Notes: generated by a model from the letters alone, not told the origin. Shown: positions 47,755 through 58,220, counted from the first letter of the stretch. The stretch is 64,000 nucleotides of DNA from Xanthobacteraceae bacterium (GCA_004297465.1 SCUB01000007.1:186001-250000); one strand, 5' to 3'. Program-made: numbers and translations.

Positions 47755-49428
47755 TCAACCCGCCGCCGCGCGCAATAGCCGTTCGGCGGCGGCGCGCGCT
47801 TCGGCGGTGATTTCCGCGCCGGCCAGCATGCGCGCGATCTCCTCGCGGCGATGCTCGGTCTCGAGCGAGGCGACGCGGGTCATGACGCGCTTGCCCTTGT
47901 CGAGCGTTTCCTTGCTGATGAGGTAGTGCTGGTCGGCGCGCGCGGCGACCTGGGGCGCATGCGTCACCGCCATCACCTGCGCCTTCTCCGCGAGCCGCGC
48001 CAGCCGCGCGCCGATGGCGTCGGCCACCGCGCCGCCGACTCCGGTGTCGATCTCGTCGAACACCAGGGTGGGCGCCGAGCCGCGGTCGGCCAGCACCACT
48101 TTCAGCGCCAGCAGGAAGCGCGACAGCTCGCCGCCCGAGGCCACCTTCATCAGCGGGCCGGGGCGCGTGCCGGGGTTGGTCTGGACCCAGAACTCGACGC
48201 GGTCGAAGCCCTGCGGGCCGGGCGCGGCCGGATCGGTTTCGACCGGCACGGAGAATTTGGCGCGATCGAGCTTGAGCGGCGCCAGCTCGCCGTTGACCGC
48301 CCTGGCCAGCTTGTCGCTGGCCTTGCGGCGCGCCGCCGACAGTTTTTCGGCCGCCGCGCGGTAGCACGTCTCGGCCTCCGCCGCCGCGCGTTCCAGCCGC
48401 GCCAGCTTGTCGGCCCCGGCGTCGATCAGCGCCAGATCGCCGGCGAAGCGCCGCGCCAGCGCCGCGAGATCGTCGACCGGGGTGGCGAACTTGCGCGCCG
48501 CCGCGCGCAAGGCGAACAGCCGTTCCTCGATCTGCTCCAGCTCGGCGGGGTCGTGATCGGCGGCGGCGAGCGCGGCATCGAGATGCTGGCGCGCCTCCTC
48601 GATGGCGTTGAGCGCGGCATCGAGCGCCCTGACCGCGGGCTCGACCAGGCGCGGCGCCTGCGCGGCGCGGCGTTCCAGGCGGCGCGCGGCGGCGGCCAGC
48701 TGGGGCGCCGGCGAATGCGTGCCGGCGACCGCGGCATGAGCATCACGCAGGTCCCCGGCGATCTTCTCGACCTGCATCATGGCGGCGCGGCGCTCGGCCA
48801 GCGCCGTCTCCTCGCCGGCCTGCGGCGCAAGCCGCGTCAGTTCCTCGCTGGCATGGCGCAGGTAATCGGCCTCGCGCAGCGCCCGCTCCATGCCGGCGCG
48901 ATGCTCGTCGACCGCGACCTGGGTGGCGCGGCGCGCCTCCCACAACGCCTCGAGCGCGGCCACGTCCTTGTCGAGGCCGGCGAAGGCGTCGAGCAGGCGG
49001 CGATGGGTGGCGGCATCGACCAGCGCGCGCTCGTCGTGCTGGCCGTGAATCTCGACCAGCGCCGCGCCGAGGTTCTTCATCGCCTGCACGCTGATCGGCT
49101 GATCATTGACGAAGGCGCGGGTGCGGCCATCGGCATACTGGATGCGGCGCAGGATCATCTCGCCGTCGCTCTCAATGCCGTTCGCGGCCAGCAGGGCATA
49201 GGCCGGATGGCGCGCCTCGACGTCGAACACCGCCGTCACCTGGCCCTGATCCGCGCCGTGGCGCACCAGGCCGGCATCGCCGCGCCCGCCGAGCGCCAGC
49301 GCGAAGGCATCAAGCAGGATGGATTTGCCGGCGCCGGTTTCGCCGGTGAGCACCGCAAGGCCCGACACGAAATCAATGTCGAGGCGCTCGATCAGGACGA
49401 TGTCGCGGATCGACAGCCGGGCCAGCAT
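47755..49428 (-). CDS. recN: DNA repair protein RecN
   Basis: A 557-residue SMC-like ATPase for double-strand break repair. The N-terminus MLARLSIRDIVLIERLDIDF is followed by Walker A TGETGAGKSILLDA (about 29-42); a coiled-coil-rich centre (about 150-370) follows; the C-terminus has the signature SGGELSRFLLALK and Walker B TLVFDEIDTGVGG with the D-loop. The start at 49428 lies 12 bases after the bamD stop, so bamD and recN are co-transcribed. Confidence 0.95.
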   Translation of the reverse strand: MLARLSIRDIVLIERLDIDFVSGLAVLTGETGAGKSILLDAFALALGGRGDAGLVRHGADQGQVTAVFDVEARHPAYALLAANGIESDGEMILRRIQYADGRTRAFVNDQPISVQAMKNLGAALVEIHGQHDERALVDAATHRRLLDAFAGLDKDVAALEALWEARRATQVAVDEHRAGMERALREADYLRHASEELTRLAPQAGEETALAERRAAMMQVEKIAGDLRDAHAAVAGTHSPAPQLAAAARRLERRAAQAPRLVEPAVRALDAALNAIEEARQHLDAALAAADHDPAELEQIEERLFALRAAARKFATPVDDLAALARRFAGDLALIDAGADKLARLERAAAEAETCYRAAAEKLSAARRKASDKLARAVNGELAPLKLDRAKFSVPVETDPAAPGPQGFDRVEFWVQTNPGTRPGPLMKVASGGELSRFLLALKVVLADRGSAPTLVFDEIDTGVGGAVADAIGARLARLAEKAQVMAVTHAPQVAARADQHYLISKETLDKGKRVMTRVASLETEHRREEIARMLAGAEITAEARAAAERLLRAAAG

Positions 49429-49440
49429 GGCATCGCGATC

Positions 49441-50343
49441 CTAGCCGAGACCCAGCTTCTTGAACGAGCGGCTGATCCAGGAATCCTTGTTCTCGTTCGG
49501 TTCAAGCCCGCCGCCGCGCACCAGGGTATAGGCGTCCTTGTACCAGCGGCTGTCCGGGAAGTTGTGCCCAAGCACGGCGGCCGCGGTCTGCGCCTCGTTG
49601 ACGATGCCGAGCGCCATGTAGGCTTCGGTCAGGCGCATCAGCGCCTCCTCGACATGGCGCGTGGTCTGATACTGCGTCACCACCACCTTGAAGCGGTTGA
49701 TGGCGCCGGTGTAGTCGCGCTTGCCGATATAATAGCGGCCGACCATCATCTCGCGCCCGGCGAGCTGGTCGCGCGCCACCTCGATCTTGCGCTTGGCCTG
49801 GCCGGCGTATTCCGAATTGGGATATTTGCGCGCCACCTCCTCGAGTGCCGCGACCGCCTTCTCGGTACGGCCCTGGTCGCGGCTGATGTCGGGGATCTGG
49901 TCGAAGTGCGAGGCGGCGATCAGGTACTGCGCGTAGGCCGCGTCCGGGCTGCCGGGGTGCAGCGTGACGTAGCGCGTCGCGGTGCCGATGCAGTCGTCGT
50001 AATTGCGCGCCTCGTAATGGGCATAGGCCGACATCAGAAGCGACTTGCGCGCCCAGTCCGAATACGGATGCTGGCGATCGACTTCCTCGAACTTCTTCGC
50101 GGCGAGCTTGAAGTCCTTCTTGTTGTTAAGAAGGAACAGCCCCTCGTTATAGAGCTTCTCCGGCGGCTCATCGGCGAAGGTTTCCTCGCTGCTGAAGAAC
50201 TTGTCGAAGATATTGAGATTGCTGCACGCGCCGGTCGAGACGGCGACGCCGAGCAGCATCATGGCCAGCCCGAGACGGCGCAGGCCGAACCCGAGAAGCG
50301 GAGTTTTACGCACAAAGAGCGCCCTTGGCTGCCATGCCGTCAT
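49441..50343 (-). CDS. bamD: Outer membrane assembly lipoprotein BamD
   Basis: A roughly 300-residue lipoprotein of the BAM complex. The N-terminus has a hydrophobic signal ending VSTGAC, so lipidation is expected at the Cys, then five TPR-like repeats: LYNEGLFLLNNKKDFKLAAKKFEEVDRQHPYSDWARKSL-type helices, YDDCIGTATRYVTLHPGSPDAAYAQYL, KYPNSEYAGQAKRKI and so on, typical of BamD/YfiO. The ATG at 50343 is chosen to keep the signal peptide near the start; frame to 50394 is possible. recN follows directly. Confidence 0.92.
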   Translation of the reverse strand: MTAWQPRALFVRKTPLLGFGLRRLGLAMMLLGVAVSTGACSNLNIFDKFFSSEETFADEPPEKLYNEGLFLLNNKKDFKLAAKKFEEVDRQHPYSDWARKSLLMSAYAHYEARNYDDCIGTATRYVTLHPGSPDAAYAQYLIAASHFDQIPDISRDQGRTEKAVAALEEVARKYPNSEYAGQAKRKIEVARDQLAGREMMVGRYYIGKRDYTGAINRFKVVVTQYQTTRHVEEALMRLTEAYMALGIVNEAQTAAAVLGHNFPDSRWYKDAYTLVRGGGLEPNENKDSWISRSFKKLGLG

Positions 50344-50408
50344 TGGTGAAACCCGGTCCCCCTGCTGGCGGATCTGGCCAAACGGCCGCGCCATGGTGAT
50401 GCATTAAG

Positions 50409-50451
50409 GCATATGACCCCGCGGTGCATATGACCCGGTTGCATATGACCC
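50409..50451. repeat. Three copies of gcatatgaccc upstream of bamD
   Basis: The 11-mer gcatatgaccc occurs at 50409, 50426 and 50441, spaced 17 and 15 bases apart. Each contains the palindrome catatg. The set lies 66 bases or more before the bamD start, where regulator binding would be sensible, and could equally be a short tandem duplication. Otherwise the 50344-50705 interval holds no gene I can support; a ccgcc/ggcgg hairpin near 50606 may end lpxC. Confidence 0.6.
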
Positions 50452-50705
50452 AGTGCATGCTGCGGCTCGGCAACCCCGCCGCGCCCGACAAATCATGCAC
50501 GGGATGTCACAATCCTGGCGCATGACCGCCGGACCGATCGGTGTCCGTCGCCGCCGCCTCATGCTGTAGCTGAATTCAGCCCGTGAACCAACCGGATATG
50601 CAGACAATCCGCCGGGAATAAGGCGGCTTCCGGTCGGCGGCGCCAGCCGCGAATGCATGCGAAGGTTAACTGGGGCGCGGAAAATCCGGCAAGTTTCGGC
50701 CGGGC

Positions 50706-51746
50706 TCAAGCCGAACGGTCGGGCCCGTAGGCGGGCGCCACCTGGCCGGCGGCGACGTCGGCATGGCCGCGCAGGCGGCGCGGCGCCTCGGCTTCCACCA
50801 CGCGCCAGGCGCTGGCGTCGGCCATCAGCGCGGAGAGCACCGCGTGATTGAGCCGGTGGCCGCCGCGCACCGAACGGTAGAGGCCGAGGATGGGCAGGCC
50901 GGCCAGCGCCAGGTCGCCGACCGCGTCGAGCGCCTTGTGGCGGACGAACTCGTCGGCGTAGCGCAGGCCCTCGGTATTGAGGATGCGGGTGTCGTCGAAC
51001 ACCACCGAATTCTCGAACGAGGCGCCGAGCGCATAACCGGCGCTCCACAGTCGCGCCACGTCGTTCATGTTGCCGAAGGTGCGGGCACGCGCGATGTCGC
51101 GGCGGAAGCCGGCGGGTTCGAGATCGAACGCCAACTGCTGGCGGCCGATCAGCGGATGGTCGAACACGATCTCGATCTCGGCGCGAAAGCCGCCGGCATG
51201 AGGATGCAGCTCGCCGCTCGAATCGCCGATCACGACGCGAACCGGCTTGAGAATCTCGATGAAGCGGCGCGGCGCAGCCAGCGCGACCACGCCGGCCTGG
51301 TCGATGGCGGCGACGATCGGCGCGGCGCTGCCGTCGAGGATCGGCACCTCGGTGCCGTCGACCTCGATGAGGGCGTTGTCGACCCCGAGGCCGCGCAGCG
51401 AAGCCAGCACGTGCTCGGCGGTGGACACCAGCGGACCGTCGCGGTCGCCCAGCACGGTCGCGAAGTCGGTGGCGGTGACGGAGTTGACCTCGGCGCGCAC
51501 CTCGCGGTCACGGCCGTCGAGGCCGGTGCGGATGAACACATAGCCGGTGTCGGCATCGGCCGGCCCCAGCGTCAGGTTGACTGGCTTGCCGGAATGGACG
51601 CCGATGCCGGACAGGGTGACCTGGCCGCCGAGCGTGGTCTGGCGGCCTGGATTCAGCCGGACCGGACCATTGCGGCTCGACAGCGGCCTTTTCACGGTGT
51701 TCCGTTTCACGGCTTCCCTTTTCACGGCGTCCCGTCGCGTTTTCAT
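50706..51746 (-). CDS. lpxC: UDP-3-O-acyl-N-acetylglucosamine deacetylase
   Basis: A 346-residue zinc hydrolase that commits to lipid A synthesis. Motifs: TLSGIGVHSGKPVNLTLGPAD, STAEHVLASLRGLGVDNALIEVDG (zinc His), ARTFGNMNDV and DEFVRHKALDAVGDLALAG (zinc His/Asp), GLYRSVRGGHRLNHAVL (catalytic His). The N-terminus carries a repeat of AVKR-like units (RRDAVKREAVKRNTVKRP) before the catalytic part, encoded by a near-tandem repeat. ATG 51746 follows GGTGGG; a frame to 51860 is rejected. Its own promoter lies upstream. Confidence 0.95.
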   Translation of the reverse strand: MKTRRDAVKREAVKRNTVKRPLSSRNGPVRLNPGRQTTLGGQVTLSGIGVHSGKPVNLTLGPADADTGYVFIRTGLDGRDREVRAEVNSVTATDFATVLGDRDGPLVSTAEHVLASLRGLGVDNALIEVDGTEVPILDGSAAPIVAAIDQAGVVALAAPRRFIEILKPVRVVIGDSSGELHPHAGGFRAEIEIVFDHPLIGRQQLAFDLEPAGFRRDIARARTFGNMNDVARLWSAGYALGASFENSVVFDDTRILNTEGLRYADEFVRHKALDAVGDLALAGLPILGLYRSVRGGHRLNHAVLSALMADASAWRVVEAEAPRRLRGHADVAAGQVAPAYGPDRSA

Positions 51747-51914
51747 TCCCACCACAACCAATTCCGGCGGTCGCGTTCCGGCATGCAGCCGGTCCTTGCG
51801 CCTGAGTTCCGTCACAGCTTTAAAGAAACGGGGAACGACCGAAAACGGTGCCGGCGCCACGCGCCGCGGTCATGACCGCCCCAAAACTCCAAAAGCCCGC
51901 CCCAAAGTCAGCAA

Positions 51915-51943
51915 ATTTTAGTCCTTATGGGGGGTGCGGCCAA
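51915..51943 (-). promoter_or_regulatory. Promoter of lpxC
   Basis: TTGGCC (51938-51943) and TAAAAT (51915-51920) are separated by exactly 17 bases on the minus strand. The -10 is near-consensus. Transcription would start about 160 bases before the lpxC start, downstream of the ftsZ terminator, so lpxC is independent of the division operon. Confidence 0.65.
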
Positions 51944-52094
51944 CTCACGCTTTTTTACCGATTGTTACCCACGGACCGCCGCAATGCCGCCGCAGCGCCG
52001 CCATGATCGCGAGCGGCGCGGTGCCCGGCAATCTTATATTAATGTTTAGTTCCAGTCAGTTGTCGGGACAAGTTCCACCTGTCGCCGGGCCGGA

Positions 52095-52126
52095 AACAAT
52101 TGTCCCGGCCACATGGGGCCGGGACA
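52095..52126 (-). terminator. Terminator after ftsZ
   Basis: On the minus strand TGTCCCGGCC (52117-52126) pairs perfectly with GGCCGGGACA (52101-52110), loop CCATGT, followed by ATTGTTT. It lies 41 bases after the ftsZ stop codon and closes the division operon before lpxC. The rest of the 51747-52166 interval holds the lpxC promoter only. Confidence 0.75.
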
Positions 52127-52166
52127 GGTCGCATCGTCTATCAACAGCAATCCGCGTGGGGCGCGC

Positions 52167-53939
52167 TCAGTGCGCCTGACGGCGCAGGAACGCCGGGATG
52201 TCGAGGTTGTCGTCCGGATGGGCCGGCGCCACCGGGGCGGCGCGGCCATGCGGATCGAGTCCCTGCGAGGCCGGCCGGCGACCATATTCCGATACCGGAT
52301 CGGCGGACCGGGCCGGAGCCGGGCGCGACGGCGGCCGTTCCGGCATCGCCGGCATGCCGGCGTTGACGGGACGAGTCGTCACCTGCGGTTCGCGATCTTC
52401 GTCACGGCGGCCGAGGCCGACATTGGCGAGGCGCTGCAGCAGCGACATGCGCTTGCGTTCAGGGTGCTCGTCGGCGATCTCGCCGCGGGCGTGACGGATT
52501 TCGTTCTGCGCCGGCAGCGGCAGCTCGTCGAACTGCGGCATGCGCGGCGCGCGCACCGGGATGCGCTCCGGCGAGTGCGGAATGAACGCGGCCGGGGCCG
52601 GGTCGTATTCCTCGATCGGCATCGGGTCATGCTCGGGGAACAGCGACGGCTTGGGTGGGATCGAACGGATGGTGACATCCTCGAAGCCGGCGAGCGGCTT
52701 CGGGGCCCGGGTTTCGGCGGCCGGCGCGACGGCGGCGGCGATCGCCGCCAGCGTGGCGCGCTCGACATGCTCGGACGACATGCGCGGCGCGGCCGGGTCG
52801 GCCTGGACCGGCGCCGCCGGTGCGCCTTCGGGCAGGGTGCGTGCCGCGGCGGCCCGCTCGGCCATGCGCTGATTGTCGGCGCGCAGCCGCGCGGTGAGTT
52901 CCGCGAGCCGGTTGTCCTGCACGCTGCCGGTGGCGGCCGGCGCCGCGGCCGGCGTGGCCGCGCGGACCCCCGCCAGCTGCTCGATGCCGGTGGCGACCAC
53001 CGAGACGCGGATGATGCCATCGAGCGATTCGTCGAAGGTGGCGCCGACGATGATGTTGGCGTCCTGGTCCACCTCGCCGCGGATGCGCGAGGCGGCCTCG
53101 TCGACCTCGAACAGCGTCAGGTCGCGGCCGCCGGTGATGGAGATCAGAAGGCCCTTGGCGCCCTTCATCGAGTTATCGTCGATCAGCTGGTTGGCGATGG
53201 CCTGCTCGGCCGCCTTCAGCGCCCGGCTGTCGCCCGAGGCCTCGCCGGTGCCCATCATCGCCTTGCCCATCTCGCGCATCACGGCGCGCACGTCGGCGAA
53301 GTCGAGGTTGATGAGGCCTTCCTTGACCATCAGGTCGGTGATGCAGGCGACGCCCGAATACAGCACCTGGTCGGCCATCGCGAAGGCGTCGGCGAAGGTG
53401 GTCTTCTCGTTGGCGACCCGGAACAGGTTCTGATTGGGGATGATGAGCAGCGTGTCGACGACCTTCTGCAATTCGCCGATGCCGCCCTCGGCGATGCGCA
53501 TGCGGCGCACGCCCTCGAACTGGAACGGCTTGGTGACGACGCCGACGGTGAGGATGCCGAGTTCGCGCGCGGTCTTGGCGATCACGGGGGCCGCTCCCGT
53601 GCCGGTGCCCCCGCCCATGCCGGCGGTGACGAACACCATGTGCGCGCCCGACAGATGGTCGCGGATCTCGTCGAGCACCTCCTCGGCGGCGGCGCGGCCG
53701 ACTTCGGGCTGCGAACCGGCGCCGAGCCCCTGGGTAACCTGGAGGCCCATCTGGATCACGCGCTCGGCCTTGGACATCGACAGCGCCTGGGCGTCGGTGT
53801 TGGCGACCACGAAGTCGACGCCCTCCAGGCCGGCCGAGATCATGTTGTTGACGGCGTTGCCGCCGGCACCGCCAACACCAAACACGGTGATGCGCGGCTT
53901 GAGCTCGCGAATATCGGGGATCTTGAGATTGATGGTCAT
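52167..53939 (-). CDS. ftsZ: Cell division protein FtsZ
   Basis: A 590-residue tubulin-like GTPase. The N-terminus [33 protein letters not shown] leads into the signature [14 protein letters not shown] (about 104-117) and the T7 loop region [11 protein letters not shown]. The catalytic core ends near 320; a very long Pro/Ala/Arg-rich linker (about 330-575) separates it from the C-terminal peptide [15 protein letters not shown], which binds FtsA and other partners. The ATG at 53939 has GAGGCAGAC; an upstream frame is rejected. FtsZ forms the division ring. Confidence 0.97.
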   Translation of the reverse strand: MTINLKIPDIRELKPRITVFGVGGAGGNAVNNMISAGLEGVDFVVANTDAQALSMSKAERVIQMGLQVTQGLGAGSQPEVGRAAAEEVLDEIRDHLSGAHMVFVTAGMGGGTGTGAAPVIAKTARELGILTVGVVTKPFQFEGVRRMRIAEGGIGELQKVVDTLLIIPNQNLFRVANEKTTFADAFAMADQVLYSGVACITDLMVKEGLINLDFADVRAVMREMGKAMMGTGEASGDSRALKAAEQAIANQLIDDNSMKGAKGLLISITGGRDLTLFEVDEAASRIRGEVDQDANIIVGATFDESLDGIIRVSVVATGIEQLAGVRAATPAAAPAATGSVQDNRLAELTARLRADNQRMAERAAAARTLPEGAPAAPVQADPAAPRMSSEHVERATLAAIAAAVAPAAETRAPKPLAGFEDVTIRSIPPKPSLFPEHDPMPIEEYDPAPAAFIPHSPERIPVRAPRMPQFDELPLPAQNEIRHARGEIADEHPERKRMSLLQRLANVGLGRRDEDREPQVTTRPVNAGMPAMPERPPSRPAPARSADPVSEYGRRPASQGLDPHGRAAPVAPAHPDDNLDIPAFLRRQAH

Positions 53940-54024
53940 GTCTGCCTCTCGATTACGCGCGCGCAATACGCCGTACTGTGTTCCGGGCTGCCGCCGGAAG
54001 CGTTGTTGACCGAATGCCGGATCG

Positions 54025-55347
54025 TCAGAAGCTGTCGCGCAGCCATCGTCCGACCTTTCCGAAATAGCCGTCAGTCCCTGTCATGAGCTGCCGCGTGGTC
54101 CGCGGTTCGATATGTTCAAGGTGAGCGTATTGGGGATAGACCAGCAGGCCCGCCGGCACCGCGAACGACGCGCCCTTGGCGACCTCGGGCAGCCGCGCGA
54201 GGCCGAACGGACGGCCGACCCGCACCGGACGGCCGAGCACGCGGCCGGCCAGTTCGGGCAGCCCCGTCAATTGCGAGGCGCCGCCGGTCAGCACGACCCG
54301 CGCCTGCGGCTCCGCCGCGAAGGGGGACTGCGCCAGCCGGTCCCGCACCATCTCGAATATCTCCTCGACCCGTTGCCGCACGATGTTGGCCATCGCGGCG
54401 CGCGACACGACCTGCGGCGGATCGCGGTCGCCGCCGCCCGTCGCGGATACGGTGAGCAGTTCGCGCGCGTCGGATCCACCTGTCAGTACGGTGCCATATA
54501 ACGTCTTGATTCGCTCGGCATCCGCAATGCACGCGCCCAATCCGCGCGCGATATCCATCGTGATGTGATGGCCGCCGAGTGCGAAGCCGCTGGCGTGCAC
54601 GAACTGTCCGCCGGAATAGGTGGCGATCGTGGTGGTGCCGGCGCCCATGTCGATCACCGCGGCGCCGAGATCGGTTTCGTCGTCGGCGAGCACCGCGAGC
54701 CCGGCGACATAGGGCGCCGCGACCATGGCCTCGACGGCGAGATGGCAGCGCTCGACCACCAGCATGAGATTCTTGGCCACCGTGGCGTCGGCGGTCACGA
54801 CGTTGAGATCGACGCCGAACTGGCGCGCCACCATGCCGCACGGATTGCGCACGCCCTTGACGCCGTCGACGGTGTAGCCGACCGGCAGCGCATGCAGCGC
54901 GGTGCGGCTCTCGCCGGTGGCGTGGAAGATTCCCGCGGTCATGGCGCGGTCGAGGTCGCGCTGCGTCACCGCGCTGCCGCGGGTTTCGGCCTGGGCCTCG
55001 ATCAGCGCGCTGCCGATGCGCCCGGCCGACACCGACAGCAGCACCGCCTCGAGCTGGACCCCGGCCATGCGTTCGGCCAGCGCCACCGCCTTGCGCACCG
55101 CCTGTTCGGCCTCGCGCATGTCGGCGACCGCGCCGGCCTTCATGCCGCGCGACTGCACGTGGCTCAGGCCCAGCACCTCGATGGCATGGCTGCGGCCGGG
55201 CAGCACGTCCTGCGGCGGGGCGGGTTTCAGCCGTCCGATCATGCAGGCGATCTTGCTGGTGCCGATGTCGAGCGCCGCCACCACCGAGGGGCGATGGGAC
55301 GTCACCGGACGCATCTTGGGGGCGATGCCGTGGTCAAGGCTTGTCAT
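54025..55347 (-). CDS. ftsA: Cell division protein FtsA
   Basis: A 440-residue actin-like ATPase that tethers FtsZ to the membrane. [16 protein letters not shown] (phosphate 1, about 25-40), [16 protein letters not shown] and SHV-type 1C-domain sequence, [19 protein letters not shown] (phosphate 2), [16 protein letters not shown] (adenosine), and a C-terminal amphipathic helix [13 protein letters not shown] that inserts into the membrane. Its start overlaps the ftsQ stop (ATGA). Confidence 0.96.
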   Translation of the reverse strand: MTSLDHGIAPKMRPVTSHRPSVVAALDIGTSKIACMIGRLKPAPPQDVLPGRSHAIEVLGLSHVQSRGMKAGAVADMREAEQAVRKAVALAERMAGVQLEAVLLSVSAGRIGSALIEAQAETRGSAVTQRDLDRAMTAGIFHATGESRTALHALPVGYTVDGVKGVRNPCGMVARQFGVDLNVVTADATVAKNLMLVVERCHLAVEAMVAAPYVAGLAVLADDETDLGAAVIDMGAGTTTIATYSGGQFVHASGFALGGHHITMDIARGLGACIADAERIKTLYGTVLTGGSDARELLTVSATGGGDRDPPQVVSRAAMANIVRQRVEEIFEMVRDRLAQSPFAAEPQARVVLTGGASQLTGLPELAGRVLGRPVRVGRPFGLARLPEVAKGASFAVPAGLLVYPQYAHLEHIEPRTTRQLMTGTDGYFGKVGRWLRDSF

Positions 55348-56312
55348 GCGTCGCCCGCCTTGCGCTTGGGAAACTTCGCCTTGAGGACGTCGGCGCGCGC
55401 CTTGGCGGCGTCTTCCGACAGCCGCACGGTGACGCGGTCGGGCAGCCGCAGGTCGATGGCGGTGATGTCGCGGGTGAACAACCGCTCGTCCTGATCGAGC
55501 CGGGTGAGGCGGGTGAGCGCCCCGGCGGCGTTGATCTCCGGCAGCCGCACGTCGAGGCCGTTGGCGAGACGCAGGTTCCAGCGCCGCTCGCCGACCAGCA
55601 CCATCGCCTTCACCTGCTCCTTGACCTTGGGGAAATAGGCGAGCGTGGCGAGGAAGTCGCGCACCTGGAGGTTGGCGCCCTTGCCCACCACCAGCGGCAG
55701 GCCGGTGAAGCGCCGCGGCACCGGCGTCTCCAGTACCGCGCCGTCCTCGGCGATCACCGAAACCTGGCCGTCGACCTGCCACAGCGCGAAGCCGGCGCGC
55801 TCGGTGATGTCGATCTGCAGCCGGTTGGGGAACAGCTTGAGCACGGTGGCGTCGGCGATCCACGGATTGGCCTTGAGGCGGTCGCGCACCGCGGCGGCAT
55901 CGAGGAACAACAGCGATTGGCGCGCCGTCACCCCGCCGATGGCCAGCACCTCGTCCTGGGTGAGCTGGCGGCGGCCGGCGACCGCGACATCTGCGATGCG
56001 GAAGCCGGCGGCGTTGGCGGCGGCGTCGCGCGCGTCACGCAGCACCGCGGTGACGGCCCCGAGGTGATCGCCCCTGACCGCGCCGTAGCCGGCGCTGACC
56101 AGCAGCATCGCCGCCGTGGCGGCGACGCCGAAACCGCGCGGCAGGCGGCGCTCGATGCGGGCAAGCGAACGGATGAGGCCGTGCTGGGGCAGTTCGGCGG
56201 AATGGTCGCGGACACGGCCGCGCGGCCGCGCGTTGACCGCGCGCCCAGCCCCCGTTCCGGCTGTCTGCCCCGGCTCTTTCAGCGACCGAGCGAGGCGTCC
56301 TCCACCATCCAT
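55344..56312 (-). CDS. ftsQ: Cell division protein FtsQ
   Basis: A 322-residue single-pass inner-membrane protein. The cytosolic N-terminus is Arg/Gly-rich; the membrane helix is at about 62-80 (VAATAAMLLVSAGYGAV). The periplasmic part holds a POTRA domain (VAGRRQLTQDEVLAIGGVTARQSLL) and the FtsQ domain (ANPWIADATVLKLFPNRLQIDITERAGFALWQVDG). The start overlaps the 3' end of ddl by 34 bases, which places its ribosome-binding site inside ddl. Confidence 0.94.
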   Translation of the reverse strand: MDGGGRLARSLKEPGQTAGTGAGRAVNARPRGRVRDHSAELPQHGLIRSLARIERRLPRGFGVAATAAMLLVSAGYGAVRGDHLGAVTAVLRDARDAAANAAGFRIADVAVAGRRQLTQDEVLAIGGVTARQSLLFLDAAAVRDRLKANPWIADATVLKLFPNRLQIDITERAGFALWQVDGQVSVIAEDGAVLETPVPRRFTGLPLVVGKGANLQVRDFLATLAYFPKVKEQVKAMVLVGERRWNLRLANGLDVRLPEINAAGALTRLTRLDQDERLFTRDITAIDLRLPDRVTVRLSEDAAKARADVLKAKFPKRKAGDA

Positions 56313-57199
56313 TGCACGAGCTCGTCAAATGTTATGCCCGCGTAAGCCGCGAGCTCAGGCACAAGTGACGTCTCGGTCATGCCGGGCTGGGTGTTCACTT
56401 CGAGGCAGACCAGACCCGCGGTCCCCCCGATGCGGTCGTCGTAGCGGAAATCCGCCCGGCTCACGCCCCGGCAACCAAGCGCACGATGCGCCGTCAGGGC
56501 TAGTCTTCGGACTTCCTGGTAAACAATGGGTAAAAGAGATGCGGGCAGGATGTGTTTTGATCCGCCCGGAGAATACTTTGCCTCGAAATCGTAGAATTTT
56601 ACCGTCGGCACGATCTCGATGACATCGAGCGCGCGATCGCCCATCACGGCGCAGGTCAGCTCCTTGCCGGCGATGTAGCGCTCGGCCAAGAGCCGGTCGC
56701 CATGGGGCCAGTCGTGGCGGGTCAGTTCCTGCGGCGGGTGCTCGTGGGTCTCGGTGACGATGAAAACGCCGACGCTCGAGCCCTCGGCCACGGGTTTGAG
56801 CACATAGGGGCGCGGCAGCACATGGGCTTTCGCCGCCTCGAAGCGCGACACCGTCATGCCTTCGGCCACCGGCACGCCGGCCGCCGCCATCACCGTCTTG
56901 GCGACATCCTTCTGCATGGCGACCGACGAGGCCATGACGCCGGAATGGCTGTAGGGGATGCCGAGGATTTCCAGCACCCCCTGCAGCGTGCCGTCCTCGC
57001 CGGGCGCGCCGTGCAGCACGTTGAGCGCGGCGTCGGGCCTGAGCCCGGTCAGCACGGTGGCGACGTCGCGATCAACATCGATGCGGCTGACGCGATAGCC
57101 GCGCCGCTCCAGCGCGTCGGCGCAGGCCTTGCCCGAGCGCAGGCTGATCTCGCGCTCCGACGACCAGCCCCCCATCAGCACCGCGACGTGTTTGGTCAT
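56279..57199 (-). CDS. ddl: D-alanine-D-alanine ligase
   Basis: A 306-residue ATP-grasp enzyme making the D-Ala-D-Ala dipeptide. Motifs: VAVLMGGWSSEREISLRSG at the start, HGAPGEDGTLQGVLEILGIPYSHSGVMAS, VLKPVAEGSSVGVFIV (ATP loop) and the C-terminal metal region CRGVSRADFRYDD...LVCLEVNTQPGMTETSLVPE. GAGGGGACA precedes the ATG at 57199. A palindromic repeat separates it from murB; it overlaps ftsQ at its end. Confidence 0.95.
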   Translation of the reverse strand: MTKHVAVLMGGWSSEREISLRSGKACADALERRGYRVSRIDVDRDVATVLTGLRPDAALNVLHGAPGEDGTLQGVLEILGIPYSHSGVMASSVAMQKDVAKTVMAAAGVPVAEGMTVSRFEAAKAHVLPRPYVLKPVAEGSSVGVFIVTETHEHPPQELTRHDWPHGDRLLAERYIAGKELTCAVMGDRALDVIEIVPTVKFYDFEAKYSPGGSKHILPASLLPIVYQEVRRLALTAHRALGCRGVSRADFRYDDRIGGTAGLVCLEVNTQPGMTETSLVPELAAYAGITFDELVQWMVEDASLGR

Positions 57200-57219
57200 T
57201 GTCCCCTCTCCGGTCCTTT

Positions 57220-57293
57220 CGTCATTGCCGGGCTCGACCCGGCAACCCATCCAGCAAAAAGATGGATGCGCGTGGCCAGGCCCCGCGCATGAC
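57220..57293. repeat. Palindromic repeat between murB and ddl
   Basis: Left arm cgtcattgccgggctcgacc at 57220, right arm gatgcgcgtggccaggccc followed by gcgcatgac ending at 57293. The right arm has drifted most of the window's copies. It lies within the dcw operon between two genes that are otherwise close, so any transcript runs through the hairpin. Confidence 0.82.
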
Positions 57294-57296
57294 CCT

Positions 57297-58220
57297 TCAT
57301 CTGCGGGCAATCCCGACCCGCTTGATTTCCCATTGCAGCTCGACGCCGGAATGATCCTTGACCCGCCGCCGCACTTCCTCGCCGAGGTTTTCGATGTCGG
57401 CGGCGGTGGCCTCGCCGGTGTTGATGAGGAAGTTGCAGTGCATCTCGGAGACCTGCGCGCCGCCGACGCGCAAGGCCCGGCAGCCGGCGGCATCGATCAG
57501 CTTCCAGGCGCTCGCGCCATCCGGGTTCTTGAAGGTCGAGCCGCCGGTCTTGGCGCGGACCGGCTGCGCCGTTTCGCGGTGGTTCTGCACGTCCGCCATG
57601 CGGGCACGGATCGCCCCGGCCTCCCCGAGGCGGCCGCGAAACAGCGCGGCGGTGAAGATCACGGCGCTGTCGATGCCGCAATGGCGGTAGGAAAATCCCA
57701 TGTCGGCATTGCTGAAGCTGCGCACTTTCCCGGCGCGGGTGACGCCGGTGGCCTCGACCAGCACGTCGCGGGTCTCGCCGCCGTTGGCGCCGGCATTCAT
57801 GCGCAGCGCGCCGCCGATGGTGCCGGGAATGCCGTGGAAGAATTCCAGCCCGCCAAGATGGGCGGCCGCCGCCACCTCGGCGACGCGCTTGTCGAGCGCG
57901 GCGGCGCCGGCGCGCACCGTGTCGCCCTCGGCCCTGGCTTCGCCGAAGCCGCGCGGGGAGAGGCGGATGACGACGCCGGGCACGCCGCCGTCGCGCACGA
58001 TCAGGTTGGAGCCGACGCCGACCGTGAGCACCGGCATGTCGGCGGCAAGATGGGCGAGGAAATAGGCCAGATCATCCTCATCGGCCGGCGTGAACAGCAG
58101 TTGCGCCGGGCCGCCGACGCGGAACCAGGTCAATGGCGCCATCGGCTCGTTGGCCAGGAGCCGCCCGCGCAACTCCGGCATCGCCGCCTTGAGCGCCGGC
58201 GCGAGGTCGGGAAAGCTCAT
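57297..58220 (-). CDS. murB: UDP-N-acetylenolpyruvoylglucosamine reductase
   Basis: A 307-residue flavoenzyme reducing UDP-GlcNAc-enolpyruvate to UDP-MurNAc. FAD motifs [25 protein letters not shown] and [22 protein letters not shown] at 30-90; [26 protein letters not shown] near 125-150; the catalytic Ser and Glu in [12 protein letters not shown] (Ser proton donor near 236) and [19 protein letters not shown]. The type I MurB pattern is complete. The start overlaps the stop of the amidotransferase gene by four bases (ATGA). Confidence 0.95.
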   Translation of the reverse strand: MSFPDLAPALKAAMPELRGRLLANEPMAPLTWFRVGGPAQLLFTPADEDDLAYFLAHLAADMPVLTVGVGSNLIVRDGGVPGVVIRLSPRGFGEARAEGDTVRAGAAALDKRVAEVAAAAHLGGLEFFHGIPGTIGGALRMNAGANGGETRDVLVEATGVTRAGKVRSFSNADMGFSYRHCGIDSAVIFTAALFRGRLGEAGAIRARMADVQNHRETAQPVRAKTGGSTFKNPDGASAWKLIDAAGCRALRVGGAQVSEMHCNFLINTGEATAADIENLGEEVRRRVKDHSGVELQWEIKRVGIARR

